Both the position numbers and the translations under genes were made by a program. Source: Owenia fusiformis (Eukaryota > Annelida > Polychaeta > Sabellida > Oweniidae). From it: a stretch of DNA of 64,000 nucleotides. Positions 54,901 to 64,000 of this stretch are shown one piece after another. The number at the start of each line of letters is the position of its first letter. The stretch's first letter is position 1. The notes below the pieces were generated by a model. That model was not told the DNA's origin. It did no database searches and was given only the letters and a program-made list of their open reading frames with translations. Location of the stretch: positions 23,360,822-23,424,821 of the forward strand of contig CAIIXF020000008.1 of assembly GCA_903813345.2 (NCBI GenBank), in the 5' to 3' direction.

Positions 54901-56685
54901 CCCTTTGCATTCGTCTGACTTCACTTCTTAAAAGAGAGCTTCGTCTTCACTCTTTCAAACTAAAATAAACCTGTAAACTCACCGCGCCAATCAGTGTTCC
55001 TCAACCAAAGACCAACGTTCTATATATGGTCATTCCTTCTGACGTCATCGTTGAGCTCGGAATTGACCAATGACACGCGCATATTTAATTAGCACGCATT
55101 TGGCGTATGTTTCTTCAAGCTCACTGATTAGTGGAAGAAGGTCAGCGCATCACTAGTGTTTCAGTAGAATCATAGAGCCAGGCCATAAATAAGGACCTGT
55201 CAGCACTGGCAGTAATGTAAACAAATCTCCAAGACACATGCTAAGCTTACTCCTTAGCAGTGGAGGTATCATATTTCCACTGCTTATTTTCAGGCAGAGC
55301 TGGGTTTCTATGCTTTTTTTCTAAGTTTTTATGACTTTTAAAGAAAAATTAAAGCTTATTTAATAGCTTTCACCAGTTTAGACTTCAATATTCTTTACTT
55401 AAACATTGAGATTAAATCTTCATTTAATAGATAGACATTTTATTACAACCATGCAAGTTCTTATAATTATCTGTTAAATTGACTTTGAATGACCACCACT
55501 TAGCATCTTTACATATGGGAATTAGCATGACATCCTTACTTTATAACCTTTATAACATTTCATTATGTGTTCTATAATCAGTGGACTGATAGTTATTATT
55601 AAAATAATTTGAGAAACATGTTTGTAAATGTTTACAGTCTAAAAAATTGTTACTTTGGCATTATATGAGAGTGTATGTGTGTCGATGGGAGGGGGATAAT
55701 GAGGTAATACCTTCAATTAAAACAGTTTACTCACCAATATCCAAGTACATATGTCTCCAAAAATATAGTCTGTTTGTAGGATCATTTGACAATGTTTATT
55801 TGATTATAAGTGGTCCATAATTCCTTGCAGGAATATTAATATTAATGTTTTTTTCTTACTTTATATTGTGTTTCACATGTACTGTACATATACGTCTTAT
55901 CCATGATCTAAATAATCATTCTTCCAATTGGTTTCCTTAACTTAATTCATCTTTGGTTCATTTTCTATTCAAAATACAGTTAATTTACACTTGTATCCAG
56001 GAGAATCATATGTAGTAATAGGCAATCATGGCACAAATCCCTGGGAAATGCAAGGCAGCTTTTGGGATGGAATTACAAGTTAACCTGATCTTGCATGGAT
56101 TAACCCATCAGCTCCAATGATTAAACAAAGTCTTAACATGAAAACTTGAATAGTATATTGAAATCCAAAAGGGTGGACATAGTCTATTCCAGATCCAAGG
56201 AACCATATGTCACACAGTTTATATCAAAGTGATTTGTGAGGAACAAATGCTTTAATCACCATGAAAACTTGCATTAGGAAAACTTTGAATATAAGTAACC
56301 ACTTTATGAAAGTCAAAGGGTAAATATAGTTTTAAACAAGATAATTTGAAACTGAACTTGTTCGTGAAACAGCTAAAATTGTTTAAAATAAAGGAAGAAT
56401 TAAGTTGTTTTCTGCCATTTTGAAACTTAATTATACAGCCTAGCAACTTAAATGCAGCTAAGCAACAGCCAATCAGAGAAGTTACCACTAATGTATGCTA
56501 ATGCAGCCAATTAATCAATTCTACAGCCTAAGACCATTTTAACCTGTTAGAAACATCTGTGGCATAGGTTAGAAGTGATTTATTACCCAAACTGTTACTG
56601 GTACCTGTTGTGGGGGCGGGGCTACTAAACTGTAATATGGTCTACACTAGGCAGAGTGTAGTTCAACTAGACTCTGCACACAGGG
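54901..56685. mobile_element. Second copy of the 374-bp element, with ~1.4-kb extra middle
   Basis: Left part 54901-55149 and right part about 56565-56685 match 5051-5424 (ends CCCTTTGCATTCGTCTGAC and CTCTGCACACAGGG). The middle 55150-56564 is absent from the first copy. Flanks ctttcgtcgta (left) and ctttcgttgata (right) suggest a 12-13 bp duplication with small differences. The middle has no ORF that I recognise, so it may be a later insertion or sequence deleted from copy 1. Confidence 0.7.
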
Positions 56686-57861
56686 TACTTTCGTTGATAT
56701 CGAGGTGAGTGATTTTTTCAGGCTCCAGTATTTTAACGAAAGAAAGTTAGGGTCATAGCCATTCATCAGAGCAGGTTTGAGGCACCAACGATTTATTTTG
56801 GAGTTTTTCTTGGGAATTATTCCCGATTTACTGCTATTCCACCTTTAAATGAAAGTTCACGGAAGTAACCTTAGCAAAAGTTCACGCAAGTAAACCTTAG
56901 CACCAACACAAATGACTTATCTTTTGTTTCATTCTATTATACTAGTGGTGACTATAAAAACAGTTTGGCATGTCAATAAGTATAAAATTATGAGCCTAAA
57001 ATTGTGCTTTAAAATAAAGGTCAGCTCTAAACTGGTCTAAGACTATTTCTTCATTCCTTGTCAAATTCAATTTGATTATTAGATAAAGGCAGACTTTCTC
57101 TCCATTTTCTTTTGATGAGTCTTAAAGCTAGCTGGAAATATTGAGGATTTTCGCCCTGGACCATGGTGCATTGTGGACTTACCTCAATGGTGTTGTTTCA
57201 AACTTTGTTCTAGTGCAATGAAAAGTCACAATCAGATTTTCTAGAAAGATGGGCATTCTTATATACTTCTAATTTATTGTATTTACTTTTTTTGAAACCA
57301 TACATTAAAACACTATCTTTCACAAAGAACATGTACTTGTAATATGAAGTTCATTTATGCCATAAGTAGAAGGTTTAAAAACTATCCAGTAAAGAATATT
57401 AATTTGTATTGATCATTAAACAGTTGCATTGCAATTATCACTTGGTGTGGTAGTGGCAAATAAATAACCACAAGTGTCAAATAAAAAATCAATAAAAAGA
57501 TGCAACTTCAGTTATTTGCTTGAAATGAATAGTGGTGGAACAAGGAAGAGTGCAAATACTGAGAGGTGTCCACCATTAACTGGAAGAGATTCTGATGGCT
57601 TGGAAGTGAACCGAATATCCAACAATTAAAAGGAAAGAAGTGTTCATACTTTCAGGGTGTCACTTTATGGAAGTGTCCAACTACATAAGTTTTACTGCAT
57701 CCATGTAATGAAATACATTTAGCATTAATGTTAACATGATTATATAGAATAAACTCAAAACAAAATTAACAATTGGCCATTGATTTGTAAATCAAAATAA
57801 GACTGAACAATTTAAGGAATGTTAAAAAGAATAATGGTTATATTATTCTAATATTATTCAG
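56686..57861. other. Upstream region of the glycosyltransferase exon
   Basis: No recognisable coding sequence. The end, tattattctaatattattcag at 57841-57861, is a good splice acceptor, so this is probably an intron or promoter region of the downstream gene. Confidence 0.5.
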
Positions 57862-57874
57862 AGGTTGATCTAAA

Positions 57875-58574
57875 ATGAAGCAGAACAAAACATTTTCTCT
57901 CTGGCTTCTAATAGTTATAAATGCGCAGATGATTCTCATGGTATTGTTGCTGTCTAAATCAGAAATGTTAAGTTACAATTCAGTTAGGAAACACAAGATA
58001 AACAAACAGGATACAGTGGCACATACTTCAAGAAAAATGGTTAATAACTCTCAATATATTTCAATTTCTAAAAAAGATGACAAGAAGATGTTTATTCCAA
58101 GGGTTCTATGTTTTGTTATGACAAGCCCAACTGATCTCGACAAAAGGACTATACATGTAAGAAATACATGGGCAAAACATTGTGACATAGCCCTATACAT
58201 GAGCTCTAAGGAAGATAAAATATTTCCAACTATTGGACTAGATGTGCCAGAAGGAAGAAGTCACATTGCTTTAAAATCAAAAGCTGCTTGGACATACATA
58301 AATGAACATTATGCAAATAAAGCTGATTACTTTGTAAAGTGTGACCCAGATAGCTTTTTAATCATAGAAAATCTGAAACGATTTTTACAAAATTATGATC
58401 CTGAAGAACCACAGTTCTTTGGTCACCTCTTTGTGAAACCCTATCTTGAAGAGATATCAAGTGACAAGCCATTCATGGCAGGTGGTCCAGGAGTAGTGAT
58501 TAGCAGAGCATCTCTACGTAGACTTGTAAAAGTGGCCCATTCTGAAGATCTTGCATGTTTCCCAGATGGAAGAA
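57875..58574 (+). CDS. C1GALT1-like beta-1,3-galactosyltransferase, first coding exon
   Basis: ATG at 57875 lies 13 bases after a likely acceptor (tattattcag, ending 57861), so a 5' UTR exon exists upstream. Residues 5-27 form a hydrophobic signal anchor (LWLLIVINAQMILMVLLL), as in type II Golgi enzymes, followed by a stem with an NNS sequon. The catalytic region from about residue 76 shows RVLCFVMTSPTDL, HVRNTWAKHCD, MSSKEDKIFPTIGL, the GT31 DxD motif as CDPDSF (residues 156-161), YDPEEPQFFGH and MAGGPGVVISR. This resembles core-1 synthase, which adds galactose to O-linked GalNAc. Similarity stops at CFPDGR, where GTATGT gives a donor after 58574; the frame open to 58651 is intron read-through. 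C-terminal exons were not found. Exact substrate cannot be told: many invertebrates have expanded C1GALT1-like sets. Confidence 0.85.
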
Positions 58575-58695
58575 GTATGTACACATCCGTAATATATATA
58601 GAAAAAAGTATTGCATTCTCGTATTCTCTTGAAAAAATAACTTTGGAGTGAAGAGATAATAGTTTAAAGAATGTTTGGGGTCAAACACAGACATA

Positions 58696-59100
58696 CAGGG
58701 TAGGCCAAAAAATGTTACCTATTCTGATTGTACACAAACATGTTTTGATTAATAGCAGTCAACTTGAAAATTTCTTCTTGAACATAGCTCCTTTTGCCAA
58801 TGTCATGCTCAATTCAAGCACCCTTTCTCTAAATTCAAATTATGGGCACATAAGGTTTGTGATAACAAAGTCACACATATATTGAGTTGAATCCAGCAAA
58901 TTTCCTGTAATTTATAGAAAAGGTGCAAGGATTGAGCATGACATTAATTATTAAACCAGGCTCAGAAACGTCCAAAATAAGTGATCATTAGTATCCAATA
59001 AAAATATGATGCTTCTGTAACATTTTCCTGAAAAATGGTTAAAGTATTCATATTAAAGTTGTGTACAATCACAATAGGTAACATTTCTTGGCCCATCCTG
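58696..59100. mobile_element. 405-bp mariner-type MITE
   Basis: TIRs CAGGGTAGGCCAAAAAATG and its near reverse complement, about 42 bases each, with TA at 58694-58695 and 59101-59102. The ends match those of the mariner element at 16165-17695. It also has an inner inverted pair gtcatgctcaatt/attgagcatgac. Lies in the intron after the glycosyltransferase exon. Confidence 0.9.
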
Positions 59101-59623
59101 TAGTATACATCTTAAAGGGTTAAATGATAAACAAAACTTGCCAGCCTTACATTTTTAAACCGAGTACATTCTAAATTACCCCATAAAATCTTCATTGTCT
59201 TCTATTTTCAGTATGCTGATTAAAAATAGATATTTCATGCCTTCTGAACAAATCTTTAACTTTCTTTTCAATTTTTACATTTATATGATTAATGAAAACA
59301 CTAAATGAAGTCCTGCCCAATAGATAGTGTAGTATGATTAATTAAATGTGACATTAGAACATTATAAGAAATTGAATAAAGCTGAATGAAGGTGACAGTA
59401 AAGGTAAATTTTTTATTTCTTCCATTTTGACCAAAAATAAAATTGACCTGTATTTTGTATACTAAGATATTACAATCAGTTTCTCTTGGGGAGGTTTTTC
59501 ATAGTGTCATATAGTTTAGCCTATAGTTGACCTTAAAACAAGTCACTTCAAAATGTCATTCCTGATTTACAAAAATTAAACTTAAGTTTACATGTACATG
59601 TTTGTAAAATATAAATTGAAATA

Positions 59624-60050
59624 CAGTAAAACCTGTATATCTGAACACCTGGCTAATCCGAACACCTTCCAATTTGAACACTTTTTTTATGTAACCATAA
59701 TATGAGATAAGTCATTTAATAAGCATAAGATTTCGTACAAGACTATCATATACTTATTCAGTGTATTACAAAGTTTTTGCCAAAATTAAAGAGTTATTTT
59801 TCCAAAAATAATGAAATTGTTCAAAATGTAAATAAAATATAGCATATACATGTAGGCTCTAGGCCTCTTGTAGAATAAACTCATCAACAACATGTATTGT
59901 TTTCTGATTAAGTATTAAGTGTTCAATATAGTGGACTGAACAATGAAAATCCCCCCCCCCCCCTGACCAACAATATCCTCGAAATTTGAACACCTGCCAA
60001 TTTGAACGCTTTTGGCTCCCATGGGTGTTCGGATTAGACAGGTTTTACTG
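59624..60050. mobile_element. pogo/Tigger-like MITE
   Basis: Ends CAGTAAAACCTGTATATCTG and the reverse complement of CAGTAAAACCTGTCTAATCC, both followed by GAACACC. TA at 59622-59623 and 60051-60052. This terminal sequence is characteristic of pogo/Tigger MITEs. No transposase. Confidence 0.88.
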
Positions 60051-60132
60051 TAGCTGGTGGACATGATGATCTAATTAGTTTAGAATATAAGAGTGGCATA
60101 TGCTACCCCTAAAGTAGTACATGTATATTGAA

Positions 60133-60598
60133 ACAAGAACACAAATGTGTACAACATATCCCTACCAATGGGTGATCCTATATACTGCACATCCTGAATG
60201 CCTAACACTAATCAGTTGAAAAGACAAAATTTTAAGAGAAAAATCCAATGTGGCTGCCTTAAAATTTAGCTAGACTGCCCAAAAACTAAGTAGTTTGAGA
60301 TTTTCATGCAAAGAATCATTCCTGAGAATTTGAAATCGATCTGTCAACTGGTTCGCGAGGAAATATGTAGACAAGACTTTACAAAAAAGATTTAAAGGAC
60401 AAATAATCCAAAATTGCCACCTTAAAATTTACCCGGAATGCGAAAAAAATAGTCAGTTCCAAAATTTTCATACTAAGAATCATCCCTGAAAATTCGAAAT
60501 TGATCCATCAAACAGTTATCCTGAAAACGCGTAGACAAGACTTTACAGACATGATTTTAGGACACAAAATCCAAAATGGCTGCCTTGACATTTATCAA
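60133..60598. repeat. R3 repeat family copy
   Basis: Begins aagaacacaaatgtgtacaa (shared with 63781) and contains gacaagactttaca and attttaggacacaaaatcc units of about 165 bp. It is interrupted by the dispersed repeat that starts near 60600. Confidence 0.8.
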
Positions 60599-60599
60599 G

Positions 60600-61060
60600 G
60601 TGTGAGTACCGTAATCCAACACCAAATTTGAAAATTCAGAACAATACTTTGCACATATGGCATTCGTGATCAACTATAAAACGCTTATCCCCCATAGTTT
60701 TATATATCAAAATGTACCTGTTCATATAGGGGTTCAATTGATCTACATCAAATTATAGGGAGTCAGGTTACTTTTTGAGATATCAGCGTCCATTTATTGT
60801 AACTCACGTTTGCAACCATTTCCTCAATTCTGAGATGATGGGCACACGCGTAGTAAACATGCTCACGTCAGAATTATTTTGACCTACATCGCTTTTTTCG
60901 TAATTCAAATGAAAGTTGAACTCCTCTTTATTTTGATACCAAATAGTGGCATACTAGGTACCCTAGAAGCCAACTATGGTGTTAATTAGCACAAAACCAC
61001 AGGTTTTTAAATGGACTATATAGGGGTCATAACTTTTGGCGGATGGATATGGAACCTCCC
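60600..61060. repeat. Dispersed repeat, copy 2 (empty site)
   Basis: Aligns with 68-110 plus 313-733 and lacks the 193-bp palindrome. The single ATTCAGAAC at 60634-60642 marks the empty target site. Confidence 0.85.
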
Positions 61061-61266
61061 ACCTCAAGAAGGCCAAAAAAGTAATCAGTTCTAGATTTTC
61101 TTTCTAAGAATCATCCCTGAAAATTTGAAATCAATCCATCACATATCACATATGAACAAAATCGCTCCACTACTTTTCGAGTTATAGAAAATTTTCAAAA
61201 TGGGCGCCTTCTACCAAAAGTGTCATTAGACAGTGTGCCATGTTTAAAGTATTTACATACCAAATA

Positions 61267-62857
61267 GGTTATAATGAAAACACGCGCTACTGCGCTAATA
61301 GAAAATGATCCTTCCCCACGAAGTGTGCGCATGTTTTAAGCGCATGTTTATGATTGGTCTATATCATAGGCCCAGGGACATGCATAATTATGGTTAGGAT
61401 ATTGCCTGGGAACTTGTCGAAACATTGACACTTCAAAGGCTGTATAAATTACCGCTAACCTGTCAATCAAACTTCAAAGAAGTGAACTTTGCGGCCGTAA
61501 GATCTCAAAAATTACACTTTTCTTGTTACGATTTCTCTAAAAATATAAAACCAATTGAAATGTTCTAAACACCGTTACAAAACTGTATTCAACTTTAATT
61601 CAGGAAATAATTCCAAATCTAAAATTAACATGTACTTGTACGATTATTGGGCTTCCATGCGTTATACAAAAAATAATCGAAATGAATTAATATTGGATGG
61701 AGGGGGGGATTGGATGGAGGGGGGATCACGTGTATGTAAGACATGATAAGACATGCTACTTGAATTTATTCTTATGACTCCAAATTTTCCCATTTTGCAT
61801 TCTCCAGAGATATAATATCCAGTTTCTTACTGGGGTACTGAGTTTAGTTTTTTCAAATACACAGGTTCTTGTGATTTTGTTCCATCGTAAAGACATATAA
61901 ATCCCCCCCTCCATCCACTCCCCCCCTCCATCCAATATTAATTTATTTCGATTATTTTTTGTATTACGCACGGACACTAACTTTAAAAAGTGAGCAATGT
62001 CATTAGTATTGTGATAATAATGTACCTTATACCTATTTATTACAGGTCGTGTAGACCATTGTTGCCCGATTTATAGCAAAAGCATTGACTTTTGCACGTT
62101 GGTGATGATGCGCCTTTTTTAATAGATCCCATATCTTTGAAGGGTATCAGTTCAAAAAAATACTAGATGACCTAACATATTTTGCCATGCACTGCACCTA
62201 TTCATTTGGCAATTCAGTTGTAAATTTTCTCTTGAAAAAATAAATCTTCCAAATTTGTTGAGTTTTCTTGCAGAAATCGCCTAATCCCCCCTCCATCCAT
62301 TTTGTACGATCACCGGGCGTGCACATGTTCTAGTGTTGTCGTGATTAATCGATACATTGCGATATACATCGCCAAAGCTGATTCTGGCGTTGCATCGATG
62401 TCTGAAACAAAACATCGATGGTTTTTAAAAAAATTAATTTTGTTGCTAAAAATCACCATTTTTTATCTTATTTTGACGCAAATCGCTTACCTTTCTCATG
62501 TCTTATTTCATTTTCCAATGTTTTCTGATATTCTTTCGCTTTAAAACTGTTTTAGGTAGTCGAAATGAACCATTAATCTAAAAAAATTTACTTAACTTTC
62601 ATTTCACCGTTACTAGAAGTTCCCGGATGTATCAGCATACTCTGTTCGGTATTTAAGTGCACTTTTCTCAGACTTTTTCTCGATGTACATCGCGATGTGC
62701 ATCGATGTTTACCACTGAAAATTGCCGATGCATCGATGTACGATTATGGCACATCACAATAACACTAACATGTTCCCGGGCCTAGGGGATCGATCATTCT
62801 GAACAGCGCCTTAATGCGCCAGCGCGTTAGTGCGTAGCGCGTGTTTTCATTATAACC
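61267..62857. mobile_element. 1.59-kb MULE-like element, 9-bp TSD
   Basis: Ends GGTTATAATGAAAACACGCG and its reverse complement. Flanked by TACCAAATA at 61258-61266 and 62858-62866; the flanking R2 repeat has a single taccaaata in other copies (38946-38954). The interior has a large inverted pair around ggatggaggggg (61659-61722 with 61900-61967) and a nested hAT-like MITE at 62331-62767. No transposase is recognised. Confidence 0.9.
62331..62767. mobile_element. hAT-like MITE nested in the MULE-like element
   Basis: Ends TAGTGTTGTCGTGATTAATC and the reverse of TAGTGTTATTGTGATGTGCC. Flanked by ACATGTTC (62323-62330 and 62768-62775). Rich in CATCGATG palindromes (62392-62420 and 62687-62740). 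8 bp and TAGTGTTG-type ends indicate hAT. Confidence 0.92.
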
Positions 62858-63340
62858 TACCAAATATGAACAAAATTTGACCATTATTTTAAATAACACG
62901 TTAAAATGGTGGCCATTTTTCAAAATGGCCACCTTCTACAAAAAGTGTCATTAGACAGTGTGCCATGCTTATAGTATTCACATACCAAATAAGAACAAAA
63001 TCGCTCCACAGCTTTTCAAGTTAACAAAAATCGTAAAATATGTGTAAAGGCCGCCATTTTTCAAGATGGCTGTCATGTGCTTCTTCGATATCTAATATTG
63101 CTATTACAGTTTTACATATTGTACTTAAATTACTGTAAAATCAGCACTAAAATGGCCACCATTTTTAAATGAGTGGCCATTTTGAAAATCTAGCAGAACT
63201 TCTACCCTCATAGGGTATATGTGTAAAAAATATGAACAAAATCGGGCCAAAGGAATTTGAGTTATTGCCCAGACGGATGGACATACGTACGGACAGAGGG
63301 GTTCCCTATATCCCTCCGAACTTCATTCGATGGGATAACT
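62858..63340 (-). mobile_element. Helentron-like element, 5' portion (H6)
   Basis: Minus-strand 5' end TATCCCATCGAATGAAGTTC near 63340, GGAGGGATATAGGGAA, then R2 and R1 core words (ggtggccatttttcaaaatg, ccgccatttttcaagatggc). The R2 units continue at 61150-61266, so the MULE-like element was inserted into this copy. Confidence 0.75.
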
Positions 63341-64000
63341 AATGTTTTCATCAAGTAGAAAATTGAAATGTCAAAGCAATAAATCTTTGAGGTATTTCAT
63401 GAGTTGAGCATATGTGGGATTTATATTTTGGCAGTACATGATCTATTAAGTTCACATTTACTGAATACTATTGATATATGAGACTTTTTCTCATTGATTG
63501 GCCTGTTCAACTAAATTTGGGAATGTTTGTACATTTTGTGATAGAACTGAATAAGATACACTAGACTACACAGTGTATATTGCACTTTCAAGAGCAGAAT
63601 GGCTTCCATGTAATTTATCAAGCATGCCCAAAACCTAATCAAATCTTGGCACTATAGTTTGCTGTTGCATTTTATCATGGGATTTTGATGACAAGATGTG
63701 CCACTCGTCCACCTGCCTAGCAGCACAAATATGATGACAATATAGCTCTTTTCAAAGTGCAATAAAAACAATTAATAACAAGAACACAAATGTGTACAAC
63801 ATGTCCCACCAATGGGCGATCCTATATACTCATTCTGAATGTAACACTAATCAGTTGAAAAGACAAGATTTTAAGAGTAAAATCCAATGTGTCTGCCTTA
63901 AAATTTAGAGGACTTAGCCCAAAGACTAAGTAGTTTGAGATTTTCATACAAAGAATCATTCCTGGAAATTTGAAATCAATCTGTCAACTGGTTTGCCAGG
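63341..64000. other. No gene recognised; R3 repeat at the end
   Basis: 63777-64000 is an R3 copy (aagaacacaaatgtgtacaa, ttttcatacaaagaatcatt) cut by the window edge. 63341-63776 has no recognised feature. Confidence 0.55.

Noticed and set aside
58575-58651. Last 25 codons of the open frame after the glycosyltransferase exon
   Set aside because: Family similarity stops at a GTATGT donor; the remainder is intron read-through.
59941-59962. C-rich run as telomere-like or G-quadruplex regulatory site
   Set aside because: A short homopolymer within a pogo-like MITE, without a repeat unit of telomeric type.
61555-62544. Several 60-80 codon frames
   Set aside because: They lie in inverted repeats of the MULE-like and hAT-like elements.
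48022-64000. BTB-encoding 5' exons of the KCTD3-like gene
   Set aside because: I looked on the minus strand for the BTB and first WD-repeat signatures and found none; they are probably outside the window or too short to see by eye.
58575-64000. Downstream exons of the glycosyltransferase
   Set aside because: No stretch resembling the C-terminal half of the family was seen; the area is filled with transposons.

Overview
This is a stretch of metazoan nuclear DNA, most likely from a marine invertebrate (a lophotrochozoan such as a mollusc or brachiopod, or an invertebrate deuterostome). I infer this from the AT-rich sequence, small phase-matched exons with GT-AG introns of up to about 7 kb, very dense non-autonomous transposons, a tRNA-derived SINE, and about 145-bp tandem repeats rich in GGCGGCCATTTT palindromes. 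I cannot name the species. Nothing here is prokaryotic.

Only two host genes can be supported. (1) On the minus strand, nine exons between 48021 and 28113 join in perfect phase into the last 446 residues of a KCTD3/SHKBP1-type protein (BTB plus WD40 family). The 5' exons with the BTB domain were not found and probably lie beyond 64000. (2) On the plus strand, 57875-58574 is the first coding exon of a C1GALT1-like glycosyltransferase (family GT31, type II membrane protein). The rest of that gene was not found downstream.

Almost everything else is mobile or repetitive DNA. 0-5 kb holds dispersed repeats and two palindromic MITEs. 4.6-11.2 kb is a 45-bp satellite split by a Helentron-like element. 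12-18 kb holds a TTAA-type MITE, a 330-bp tandem family and a large foldback element with a mariner fossil nested inside it. 19-26 kb has several MITEs and a 1-kb long-TIR element. 26-48 kb is the KCTD3-like gene, its introns loaded with Helentron-like elements, a decayed copy of a CxC-tailed multicopy protein family, hAT-type MITEs and a SINE. 48-51.4 kb is a 5'-truncated non-LTR retrotransposon whose 3' tail abuts a KCTD3 splice acceptor. 51.4-57.8 kb holds more repeats and a second copy of the 374-bp element seen in the satellite. 58.7-64 kb has mariner-like and pogo-like MITEs and a MULE-like element with a hAT-like MITE inside.

The strongest non-routine signals are insertion events that can be read directly from target-site duplications (TSDs): a 9-bp TSD with its empty site also in the window, a second 9-bp TSD around a nested pair, three 8-bp or near-8-bp TSDs, two 5-bp TSDs, and an unclassified element with 12-13 bp TSDs. 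Also notable are the Helentron-like family with CTAG-terminated 3' hairpins and inverted ends, and the satellite whose two halves differ sharply in homogeneity. The two genes are unrelated in function; no operon-like or cooperative logic is visible.
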